12,087 nt of DNA from an uncultured Chryseolinea sp. (GTDB lineage: Bacteria; Bacteroidota; Bacteroidia; Cytophagales; Cyclobacteriaceae). The notes beneath the pieces were generated by a model, which did no database searches, had not been told where the DNA came from, and saw nothing but the letters and a program-made list of their open reading frames with translations. The DNA lies in assembly GCA_946478915.1 (NCBI GenBank), contig CAMLER010000080.1:1-12087 (forward strand), written 5' to 3'. This document shows positions 1-6,428 of the stretch, piece after piece (the stretch's first letter is position 1; every line of letters begins with the position of its first letter). A program made the position numbers and the translations under genes.

Positions 1-2
1 AA

Positions 3-1799
3 CTATTGGTAGACAATAGTTTCAAAGAATTTTATCGCTCACAGGACATAAGCTATGCGGTTTATTCTGATACCAGCCTCCTCTTTAGTTCCGGTGATTT
101 TAACTACGAAGTTGGCTTTCAACGGGAATGGCTCGGCCGTCCCGAGCTTCATACAGTGGGACTTCTGGAGGACGGCTTTGACCATATTGCGCAAGAGGAT
201 CAGAATGGCCGGATCGCGGTAGTTTCGTCGCCACAAACACAGCCTGCCTTTATCCTTGCAAACTTTTCATTTTGGCTGGTACTTGGTCTTGCTATTATTC
301 TTTTTCAATTACTGTTCCTGGGTATTGAGAACTACCTGCGTGGCGAAAAGCTTTTTTTTTCAGCACGGATACAACTGTTATTGAATGCCGCATTTTTTCT
401 TCCCTTGATCATTGTAAGTGCTACTACACTTAATCTGACGAATATTTCTTCGCAGATCCAGTTGAACAACGAGTACCTTAACAAAGCGGAGTCATTTGGG
501 ACACAACTTTCGGTCTACCTTGACAATTATCTCGATGAAGGAAGAGGAGACCTCGGCAGCTTTGAAAATCACCTGACCGACCTGGCAAATTTGACCAACC
601 TTGATGCCAATGTCTTTAATGTGAACGGTGAGATCATTGCCTCGAGCCAACCGCTTATCGTAGAAAATAATCTTGTTTCCGGTTATATCAACCCGAGGGC
701 CCGGCACGAGATATTGGCTGGAAAAAATCTGTTGATCCAAACAGAGAATGTTGGCAAGCTGGAATATTTCGTGTCCTACGCAGCCTTGAAGGCACCTCGA
801 ACAGGCAGGTTGATTGGTATTCTCGGTATACCGTTTTTCCAGTCAGCATATTCGCTTGAGAAAGTGCAAATTTCGATTCTTGCCAATATCCTCAGTATTT
901 TTGCGCTGATTTTTATCGGGTTGGTGATACTATCGTACTTCGTATCACAATGGCTGACATTCCCACTCAAATTCATTACCCAATCCCTTCGACGAACTTC
1001 GTTGGTTAAGACGAACCAACCACTGGTCTGGAACGCCGACGATGAAATCGGTCTGATGGTTAAGGAATACAATCAAATGTTGTTCAAGTTGGGAGAAAGT
1101 AAAGCCGAGCTTGAACAAACACAGCGTGAGCGCGCGTGGCGCGAAATCGCCCAGCAGGTTGCGCACGAAATCAAAAATCCATTGACGCCAATGAAGTTAA
1201 CGCTGCAACAGTTGGAACGTTCACTTACGTCGAACAATCACACGTCGGAAAAAACAGCTAAGGCGGTCGCATCTCTTCTTACTCAAGTTGAAACATTGAA
1301 CGAAATTGCATCATCGTTCAGCTCCTTTGCGAGGATGCCAGAGCCAGTAATGCATCCGTTGGAACTCGTATCATTACTTAAAAGAATTGTGGACTTACAC
1401 ATGCATGCCGGTGACCTGGAATTCAGCGCCGAAGTAAGAGAGGCGTTTGTCCTCGGCGATGACCAACTACTCGGTCGAACATTTTCGAATCTTATTCTGA
1501 ATTCGTTTCAGTCCGCTCAGCCCGGTAAAGCAATGCGGGTCACGGTGAGCCTGTCCAGGAAAAACGGGGACTACCTTATCGGATTTGAAGACACTGGAAA
1601 AGGGATCACCGATCAGGAAGCTGAAAGAATTTTTTCGCCACACTTTACGACGAAGCGCTCCGGATCAGGACTTGGACTTGCTATCAGCAAACAGGCAATC
1701 GAGCAAATGAAGGGAAGAATCTGGTTTGAATCAACTATTGGAAAAGGGACCACCTTTTATATTACGCTGCCAGTAATCGATCCGGATTCAAAACCTTAA
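3..1799 (+). CDS. NtrY-like membrane sensor histidine kinase, 5' end outside the window
   Basis: This is the C-terminal part of an inner-membrane sensor kinase that autophosphorylates on histidine and passes the phosphate to a response regulator not seen here. The frame is open to the left edge; the first possible start is TTG at 6, but the protein almost certainly begins upstream. Counting codon 6 as residue 1, hydrophobic segments lie at about 82-106, 121-145 and 287-315. A region of about 140 residues between the last two probably senses outside the cytoplasm, and a HAMP-like linker follows (316-366). The H-box HEIKNPLTP has the phospho-accepting His387. The ATP-binding domain shows the N-box around Asn499, DTGKG at 529-533, an F-box (FSPHFTTK) and GSGLGLA at 553-559, so it looks catalytically intact. 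The HEIKNPLTPMKL H-box resembles NtrY-class kinases. It runs toward the kinase on the other strand and their ends overlap by 12 nt. The signal is unknown. Confidence 0.93.
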   Translation, partial: LLVDNSFKEFYRSQDISYAVYSDTSLLFSSGDFNYEVGFQREWLGRPELHTVGLLEDGFDHIAQEDQNGRIAVVSSPQTQPAFILANFSFWLVLGLAIILFQLLFLGIENYLRGEKLFFSARIQLLLNAAFFLPLIIVSATTLNLTNISSQIQLNNEYLNKAESFGTQLSVYLDNYLDEGRGDLGSFENHLTDLANLTNLDANVFNVNGEIIASSQPLIVENNLVSGYINPRARHEILAGKNLLIQTENVGKLEYFVSYAALKAPRTGRLIGILGIPFFQSAYSLEKVQISILANILSIFALIFIGLVILSYFVSQWLTFPLKFITQSLRRTSLVKTNQPLVWNADDEIGLMVKEYNQMLFKLGESKAELEQTQRERAWREIAQQVAHEIKNPLTPMKLTLQQLERSLTSNNHTSEKTAKAVASLLTQVETLNEIASSFSSFARMPEPVMHPLELVSLLKRIVDLHMHAGDLEFSAEVREAFVLGDDQLLGRTFSNLILNSFQSAQPGKAMRVTVSLSRKNGDYLIGFEDTGKGITDQEAERIFSPHFTTKRSGSGLGLAISKQAIEQMKGRIWFESTIGKGTTFYITLPVIDPDSKP

Positions 1800-3140
1800 T
1801 GTAAAAACCGTTTTTTCGTCGGGAATTGATTCCACCGTAATTGAGCCGTTGTGCATTTGCATGATCTGTCTAGACAAGCTCAAACCAATTCCGGATCCCG
1901 TTCTCTTCGTGGTATAAAATGGAACAAAAATGTGCTCGAGCGCCTCTTTGATGATGCCAGGACCGTTATCAATGATTTCTATCTTGACCGTGTTCTCATC
2001 ATACGTCCCAATGAGTTCGAGCTTTGGATGATCTGTTTCTGAAAGAGCCTCAATTGCATTTTTCAGCAGATTGATCAACACCTGTTCTATCATTTCGACG
2101 TCGGCTTGAATGGTAAGGTATTCGGAATTACACTCATAATGAAAGTCTATATTGGTCTTCTTTAGCTCTGTCCGCATAAGTTGAGCAACATGTGTGACCA
2201 TATCCTTTAGCCTTACTGTTGTCATCTTCGGTTTTGGCAGGGAAGTATATTCGCGGTAAGCATCAATAAATTTGATGAGTCCGCGGCTACGGTTTTCAAT
2301 GGTACTTAATCCTTCTTTGAGATCCTCGGCTCCTTCTTCCTTCAGTTCATAATGAGAATTTTTTCGTTCCATATCATGATCCAGAATTTCGCGTAGCGTA
2401 GACGTTAGGGAGGAAATTGGAGTTATGGAGTTCATGATCTCATGACGAAGAACCCGCGTGAGGTTTTGCCAGGCTTCAAGCTCTTGTTTCTGCAATTCGG
2501 GCTGGATGTTTTGAAGGGTAACCAACTTTACATCTGTGCCGCGAATTCTTAACTCAGTCGACTGGATGGTGAGGTATATTTCGTTTGGACCTTTATAAAG
2601 TTCGCTTTTACCAAGCTCAGCGCTGTTTATTGCATGATAAAGTTTTGGATTCTGGGGTATTAGCTCTTTGATATTTTTAATGGTGGAGGATCCAATGAAT
2701 CGTTTGGCATTGGTATTTATAAGTTGCACGTTTCCATCGCCATCAAATGATAAGATACCTGTCCGAACTTGTTGGACGACAGAGTTCAGATATTGCCAGT
2801 GCTCCTCTTTTTCGGAGCGCGCCTTTCGAAAGGCTTCCAGAACTTCGTTAAATGCGATGTTAAGTTCCTTGAAACTTTTGCCAAGCCGGTTATCGGCTGC
2901 AAAGCCTGAGATAAAATCAGAATATTTGACGGACTCAAGAAAGCGCGTAAGCTTGCGGTTGGTTTGACTGATGAACTTAAAAATGTCTACAAGTTGAAGG
3001 ATAATGATGATGCCCATAAGCATCGCTGCAAAAAGCATGTTGGGCCTTGAAATCATATAGACGAACAAGGCCATAGTTAACCCCAGCAGCACCACCCGGA
3101 TTATTACGCGGGCACGAAAATCATTAAAGCCGAATTTCAA
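1788..3140 (-). CDS. PAS-containing sensor histidine kinase, probable partner of the NtrC-type regulator
   Basis: This 450-residue kinase is complete and membrane-anchored. Two hydrophobic segments (about 12-30 and 35-57) are joined by a very short loop, so it has almost no periplasmic domain and probably senses within the membrane or in the cytoplasm. A linker of about 60 residues leads to a PAS-like domain (about 120-213, with GILSFDGDGNVQLIN). The H-box HEIMNSITP has His233. The ATPase domain has NLLKNAIEA (357-365), DNGPG (391-395), an F-box (FVPFYTTK) and GSGIGLSLS from 415. All catalytic motifs are present. The start is TTG: no ATG lies in frame between the stop at 3173-3171 and the TTG at 3140, and the next ATG falls inside the first membrane segment. 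It lies 254 nt downstream of the sigma-54 regulator on the same strand, which supports a two-component pair. It may be read from the regulator's promoter or from one in the repeat-rich gap. Confidence 0.93.
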   Translation of the reverse strand: MKFGFNDFRARVIIRVVLLGLTMALFVYMISRPNMLFAAMLMGIIIILQLVDIFKFISQTNRKLTRFLESVKYSDFISGFAADNRLGKSFKELNIAFNEVLEAFRKARSEKEEHWQYLNSVVQQVRTGILSFDGDGNVQLINTNAKRFIGSSTIKNIKELIPQNPKLYHAINSAELGKSELYKGPNEIYLTIQSTELRIRGTDVKLVTLQNIQPELQKQELEAWQNLTRVLRHEIMNSITPISSLTSTLREILDHDMERKNSHYELKEEGAEDLKEGLSTIENRSRGLIKFIDAYREYTSLPKPKMTTVRLKDMVTHVAQLMRTELKKTNIDFHYECNSEYLTIQADVEMIEQVLINLLKNAIEALSETDHPKLELIGTYDENTVKIEIIDNGPGIIKEALEHIFVPFYTTKRTGSGIGLSLSRQIMQMHNGSITVESIPDEKTVFTLRF

Positions 3141-3141
3141 G

Positions 3142-3166
3142 TTAAAGGTTCTCGGCTTAAAGTTCT
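3142..3166. repeat. Two imperfect direct copies overlapping the kinase leader
   Basis: TTAAAGGTTCT (3142-3152) and TTAAAGTTCT (3157-3166) differ by one inserted G. They occupy the DNA directly upstream of the kinase's TTG start, where a ribosome binding site would be expected; on the minus strand they read AGAACCTTTAA and AGAACTTTAA. Confidence 0.5.
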
Positions 3167-3195
3167 GCGATTATCGCTTGTAAAACAATACAATG

Positions 3196-3243
3196 GTGTT
3201 GACGTGTTGACGTGTTGATGTGTTGAGGTGTTGAGGTGTTGAG
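3196..3243. repeat. Six tandem copies of an 8-bp unit, GTGTTGAN
   Basis: Six adjacent 8-mers share GTGTTGA and differ only in the last base, which reads C, C, T, G, G, G in order. On the minus strand the unit is NTCAACAC. The array sits in the gap between the regulator and kinase genes, upstream of the kinase's TTG start. Confidence 0.9.
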
Positions 3244-3314
3244 GTTGCCTGTCTGAACGAGCTACCTCCGGTCTAGTTGATACCGGGTGCAAAAAGTGCG
3301 CACAGAACACTCAG

Positions 3315-3342
3315 GCGTTCTGCGTTACGCATTTTGCGTTAA
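3315..3342. repeat. Four degenerate tandem copies of a 7-bp unit, GCGTTNN
   Basis: The units are GCGTTCT, GCGTTAC, GCATTTT and GCGTTAA, with strict period 7. On the minus strand the core reads AACGC. It is unrelated in sequence to the 8-mer array 70 nt away but has similar size and position. Confidence 0.7.
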
Positions 3343-3363
3343 ACGTGTCACCGACTGCGCTAA

Positions 3364-3391
3364 AGCTGTCTGCTGATCGCTGTCAGCTGTC
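3364..3391. repeat. Four degenerate tandem copies of a 7-bp unit, AGCTGTC
   Basis: The units are AGCTGTC, TGCTGAT, CGCTGTC and AGCTGTC, followed by a partial AGCT. On the minus strand this reads as GACAGCT-type repeats beginning 3 nt after the regulator's TAA stop (3397-3395). Confidence 0.7.
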
Positions 3392-3394
3392 AGC

Positions 3395-4774
3395 TTATAG
3401 TCCGTATTTCTCCAACCTCCTATACAGCGACGATCGTGTAAGCCCGAGCTCCGACGCGGCCTGGGTAATATTGCCATTGTATTTTTTAAGAACTTTTCGA
3501 ATAAGAAGTTTTTCTACTTCCTCCAGGTTGTATTGGTCGAGGCTTAGCTGGCCATCTTCCTTTCCGGAAGAAGGAGTGAAATTAAAATCTTCCGGTTGGA
3601 GTACACTCGTGGCACTGAGAATGATAGCACGCTCGAGCGCGTGTTGAAGCTCCCGAATATTGCCAGGCCAGGGATGCTTATGCATGCGCGACATGGCGGC
3701 TTCACTGATCTTGGTTACACTCTTGTCATATTTTGAAGCATAATGCTTTAAGAAATGATTAGCCAGAAGAGGAATATCCTCAAACCGCTCGCGCAAAGGC
3801 GGAATCTCGATTTCTATCGTGTTGATCCGATACAAAAGATCCTGTCGAAAACGGTTCTCCTTTACCATTTCATAGAGCGGCATATTAGTAGCACAGATAA
3901 GGCGAATATCAATTGGGGTATCTTTGTTGGACCCAACACGGCTTACCTTTCGGTTTTGAAGAACCGTAAGCAGCTTCGCCTGAAGCGGCATTGACAAGTT
4001 TCCAATCTCGTCCAAAAACAAAGTTCCATGATTGGCCATTTCAAATCGTCCGGCTCGATCTTCTTTCGCATCGGTGAACGATCCTTTCTTATGTCCGAAA
4101 AGTTCGCTTTCGAATAGGGTCTCGGTGATAGATCCGAGATCGACACTGGCAAAATTTTCATTCTTCCTGGATGAATTTCTATGGATCGCCCGCGCAATCA
4201 ATTCTTTACCAGTTCCATTTTCTCCAAGAATAAGCACATTTGCGTCTGTCTTTGCGACACGATCAATGGTTTGGAAGATTTTCTGCATCGCCGCGCTTTG
4301 CCCGATAATCTCGCTATACCGGTCGTTCAACACCTGGTTGATTTCCTGGTTCTTGATCTTCAGATTTTCTATTACATCCCGCGACTCGCGCAATCTCATC
4401 GCCGAGTAAAGTGTGGCTAAGAGTTTTTCGTTTTCCCATGGCTTCACAACAAAATCGGTGGCCCCCGCTTTAATCGCTTTTACGGCCATTTGGATATCCC
4501 CGTAAGCAGTTATCAGTACTACTACGGCTGAGGGATCAAGTTGCAGGATCCGTTCAAGCCAGTAATATCCTTCGCTTCCGCTGCTGACATCTTTCGTGAA
4601 ATTCATATCCAGGAGAATTACATCGTAGTCCTCGTTGTTCATTAGCGCGGGTATTGCCTCTGGATTTTTCTCAACATCCACCTGCGAGAAGTGTCGCTTG
4701 AGATGCATTTTGGCTGCTTTTAAGAGGTCTTCGTTATCGTCAACGATTAGGATTTTCCCGCTTTTCTGTTCCAT
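3395..4774 (-). CDS. NtrC-family sigma-54-dependent response regulator
   Basis: This is a 459-residue cytoplasmic activator of sigma-54 RNA polymerase with the usual three domains. The receiver (about 7-118) has the acidic pair Asp12/Asp13, phosphorylation site Asp56, Thr89 and Lys111. The AAA+ domain (about 155-385) has Walker A GENGTGKE (184-191), the sigma-54 contact loop GSFTDA (231-236) and Walker B LFLDEIG (252-258), then FRQDLLYR and PPLRER, and WPGNIRELQ of the sensor II region. A Fis-type helix-turn-helix forms the C terminus (about 434-459, GNITQAASELGLTRSSLYRR). The contact loop departs from the usual GAFTGA at two positions. The start is ATG at 4774. The gene is divergent from the export cluster, with 295 nt between the starts, and lies upstream of a kinase on its own strand. 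The likely role is phosphorylation-dependent activation of the export cluster, and possibly autoregulation. The regulatory target is inferred from gene order. Confidence 0.96.
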   Translation of the reverse strand: MEQKSGKILIVDDNEDLLKAAKMHLKRHFSQVDVEKNPEAIPALMNNEDYDVILLDMNFTKDVSSGSEGYYWLERILQLDPSAVVVLITAYGDIQMAVKAIKAGATDFVVKPWENEKLLATLYSAMRLRESRDVIENLKIKNQEINQVLNDRYSEIIGQSAAMQKIFQTIDRVAKTDANVLILGENGTGKELIARAIHRNSSRKNENFASVDLGSITETLFESELFGHKKGSFTDAKEDRAGRFEMANHGTLFLDEIGNLSMPLQAKLLTVLQNRKVSRVGSNKDTPIDIRLICATNMPLYEMVKENRFRQDLLYRINTIEIEIPPLRERFEDIPLLANHFLKHYASKYDKSVTKISEAAMSRMHKHPWPGNIRELQHALERAIILSATSVLQPEDFNFTPSSGKEDGQLSLDQYNLEEVEKLLIRKVLKKYNGNITQAASELGLTRSSLYRRLEKYGL

Positions 4775-4817
4775 TAAAATTCGGTTTTGGCTTGGTTTGG
4801 ATTCTGGATATTAATAG

Positions 4818-4835
4818 TTGTCCGCTAATGGGCAA
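4818..4835. promoter_or_regulatory. Imperfect inverted repeat TTGTCC-N6-GGGCAA
   Basis: Arms of 6 bp match at five positions and are separated by GCTAAT. The site sits about 45-60 nt upstream of the regulator's ATG, so if real it could serve autoregulation of the regulator or act as a distal enhancer for the export cluster. The evidence is weak. Confidence 0.2.
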
Positions 4836-4859
4836 AGTATATACCGAAAGTTGTGTCCC

Positions 4860-4872
4860 TGCTTATTAAGCA
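4860..4872. promoter_or_regulatory. 13-bp perfect palindrome, candidate activator site
   Basis: TGCTTA-T-TAAGCA has 6-bp arms around a single central base. It lies about 150 nt upstream of the predicted sigma-54 start, within the range usual for NtrC-type enhancer sites, and about 90 nt upstream of the regulator's ATG. The binding protein is not known from sequence. Confidence 0.4.
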
Positions 4873-4921
4873 AGAAACGCACATTTGCCATAAATATAGC
4901 CGTTCGAATGCGGACATTGAC

Positions 4922-4935
4922 GTTCACATCTGAAC
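4922..4935. promoter_or_regulatory. Inverted repeat GTTCA-N4-TGAAC, candidate activator site
   Basis: Perfect 5-bp arms are separated by CATC. The centre is about 86 nt upstream of the predicted transcription start of the export cluster, a typical distance for a sigma-54 enhancer. Short arms of this size can arise by chance. Confidence 0.3.
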
Positions 4936-4988
4936 TGAAATTTAAAGTTAGGAACTCAAATAATGAGCGTATTTGGCCTTCCGGCGGT

Positions 4989-5005
4989 TGGCACACTTGT
5001 TGGCA
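4989..5005 (+). promoter_or_regulatory. Candidate sigma-54 promoter for the export cluster
   Basis: TGGCAC at 4989-4994, a 5-nt spacer (ACTTG) and TTGG at 5000-5003 closely match the sigma-54 -24/-12 consensus TGGCAC-N5-TTGC. The -24 element is perfect. The -12 element has G for the final C, with GC present one base further on. Transcription would start near 5015, giving a leader of about 55 nt before the adaptor ATG at 5070. A divergent NtrC-type activator 5' of it strengthens the call. No other intergenic stretch in the window shows a comparable match. Confidence 0.6.
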
Positions 5006-5036
5006 TTCGGGGTACACGTCATATTGGTTTTAATAA

Positions 5037-5055
5037 TATGATCTGAGCGATCATA
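5037..5055. promoter_or_regulatory. Inverted repeat just upstream of the adaptor start
   Basis: TATGATC (5037-5043) and GATCATA (5049-5055) are perfect 7-bp arms around TGAGC. The repeat ends 14 nt before the ATG at 5070. If the sigma-54 start near 5015 is right, it lies in the mRNA leader and could fold near the ribosome binding region; alternatively it is a protein operator. Confidence 0.4.
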
Positions 5056-5069
5056 AATCATAAGTCTGA

Positions 5070-6320
5070 ATGGATAAGCAAATAAAAAAGAAGAAGTGGA
5101 CGGTAAAGAAAGTAGCTACTTACGGTGGAATTGCCCTGTTTGTGGTTTTTATAGGCTATCAGTTCATTTTCGCTGACCGTAGGTCAAAACTCAAGATCGA
5201 TAGGGATAAGATTACTATTTCGGAAGTAAAGCGCGGGGTTTTCCAGGAGTTTATACCTCAGACAGGAATTGTTGAACCGAGCCGTACGGTTTATCTGGAT
5301 GCCGTCGAGGGTGGAACCATCAAAAGGGTAGTTGCCGAAAGCGGCGCGATGGTAAAAGAAGGAGATATAATTCTTGAATTAAGCAACCTGAACCGGGAAA
5401 TACAAGTCTTACAGCAGGAAGCGTCTCTGAACCAGAGTGTGAATGAATTGAGGCAAACTCGCTTGTCATTGACGCAAAATGATCTGGCTCAACAGCAAAC
5501 TTTGGCAGAAGTGGACAAGGAATTGGCAAAATTGGTTCCGCAATACCAAAGGCAAAAAACATTGTATGAAAAGAAACTGGTTTCAAAGCAAGATTTTGAA
5601 AGTGTAGAAGCTGACTATCTGTTTAACCTTAAAAGACGCGAAATTACCTATAGAACATATAGAGCTGATTCAATCGAGCGTATCAGACAGGTTAAGGATA
5701 TCATGCAGTCTGAACTTCGAATGATGCAAAGCCTGGAGGGCGCGGGCAAAATTCTGGATAACCTTGTTATTCGTGCGCCCATAGATGGACAGTTATCACG
5801 ACCTCAGCTGGATCCGGGACAAAGTATCAACACTGGCCAACGGCTTGGTTGGATAGATGTGGTGGGAAGTTATAAGGTAAAAGTTCCTATTGATGAATTA
5901 TATCTGCCTCGTATAACCACTGGATTGCATGCTACCACGACATTCAACAATAAAGAATACGACCTGGTGATTGCGTACAAATATCCAGGTGCCACAAACG
6001 GCCGATTTGAAGTCGATATGAACTTTGTAGGTGAGCAACCAAAAGGGATCATCAGAGGTCTTTCACTCCGGTTGAGAATTGAATTAGGTCAATCGTCTGA
6101 GGAACTGCTTTTGCCGGTTGGCGGATTTTACAAAGATACCGGTGGAAACTGGGTTTATGTGCTCGACGATGATAACCGCGCTGTCAAGAGAGATATTAAA
6201 CTGGGCCGAAAGAGTGGTGCGGAGAATTTCGAGGTGCTTGAAGGCCTAGAACCAGGAGATAAGGTCATAACCTCTTCGTATGAGAATTTTGGTACGAACG
6301 AAGTTTTGTTGTTGAACTAA
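5070..6320 (+). CDS. Periplasmic adaptor (membrane fusion protein) of a MacA/HlyD-type efflux system
   Basis: This adaptor bridges an inner-membrane ABC transporter and an outer-membrane channel. A basic N terminus (KKKKW) precedes one anchor helix at about 16-36, with no cleavable lipobox, so the rest should lie in the periplasm. A beta-barrel strand region (48-75) leads into the first half of the lipoyl domain (about 80-105, GTIKRVVAESGAMVKEGD). A long alpha-helical hairpin follows (about 106-226, rich in Gln, Glu, Leu and Arg). The second lipoyl half is at 230-262 (LVIRAPIDGQL...LDPGQSINTGQ). The rest is the barrel and membrane-proximal domain, ending in VLEGLEPGDKVITSSYENF. The length of 416 fits the family. 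The ATG at 5070 is preceded by A/T-rich DNA with no Shine-Dalgarno. It is first in a cluster with an ABC ATPase and two permeases, so it is better matched to an ABC exporter than to an RND pump. The substrate cannot be read from the sequence. Confidence 0.93.
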   Translation: MDKQIKKKKWTVKKVATYGGIALFVVFIGYQFIFADRRSKLKIDRDKITISEVKRGVFQEFIPQTGIVEPSRTVYLDAVEGGTIKRVVAESGAMVKEGDIILELSNLNREIQVLQQEASLNQSVNELRQTRLSLTQNDLAQQQTLAEVDKELAKLVPQYQRQKTLYEKKLVSKQDFESVEADYLFNLKRREITYRTYRADSIERIRQVKDIMQSELRMMQSLEGAGKILDNLVIRAPIDGQLSRPQLDPGQSINTGQRLGWIDVVGSYKVKVPIDELYLPRITTGLHATTTFNNKEYDLVIAYKYPGATNGRFEVDMNFVGEQPKGIIRGLSLRLRIELGQSSEELLLPVGGFYKDTGGNWVYVLDDDNRAVKRDIKLGRKSGAENFEVLEGLEPGDKVITSSYENFGTNEVLLLN

Positions 6321-6330
6321 GGAGATGAAC

Positions 6331-6351
6331 ATCGAATATCGAATATCGAAC
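6331..6351. repeat. Three tandem copies of a 7-bp unit, ATCGAAT
   Basis: ATCGAAT, ATCGAAT and ATCGAAC lie 10 nt after the adaptor's stop codon, in the 108-nt gap before the ATPase. The size class and placement (just after a stop codon) match the repeats near 3364-3391. The rest of the gap is A-rich with no hairpin or promoter I can support. Confidence 0.85.
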
Positions 6352-6428
6352 TGGAGTAACCATTACAAGAAATAGAAGTATTAAATCAAACTAAATAAGT
6401 CCTCCAACCATCAAAAAATAAACTCACC

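Larger units (their letters stand above)
3141..3394. other. Repeat-rich intergenic gap between regulator and kinase
   Basis: This 254-nt stretch holds no gene I can support. Besides the tandem repeats it has a possible weak hairpin (CCGGT 3268-3272 with ACCGG 3282-3286) and another (CAGAAC 3303-3308 with GTTCTG 3317-3322). Neither is followed by a T-run in either direction, so I do not call a terminator. No sigma-54 or clear Bacteroidota vegetative promoter is apparent for the kinase. Confidence 0.6.

Noticed and set aside
3268..3286. Hairpin CCGGT/ACCGG as a terminator between regulator and kinase
   Set aside because: The stem is only 5 bp with a 9-nt loop and no T-run follows on the minus strand.
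3196..3391. Clustered direct repeats resembling a CRISPR array
   Set aside because: Units are 7-8 bp, contiguous without spacers, of three different sequences, and no cas genes are nearby.
4032..4409. Antisense open frame of about 125 codons inside the regulator gene
   Set aside because: It lies wholly opposite the conserved AAA+ domain and shows no domain or start signal of its own.
4833..4841. Bacteroidota vegetative -7 box (TAnnTTTG) for the regulator on the minus strand
   Set aside because: TATACTTTG has one base too many between TA and TTTG, and no convincing -33 element is visible at the right distance.
4860..4885. Sigma-54 promoter on the minus strand for the regulator
   Set aside because: GCAA at 4870-4873 is not followed at the right spacing by GTGCCA; the match is poor at the -24 element.
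6325..6375. Small open frame MNIEYRISNWSNHYKK after an AAGGAG-like stretch
   Set aside because: It is made largely of the ATCGAAT repeat, AAGGAG abuts the ATG with no proper spacing, and 16 codons show no recognisable feature.
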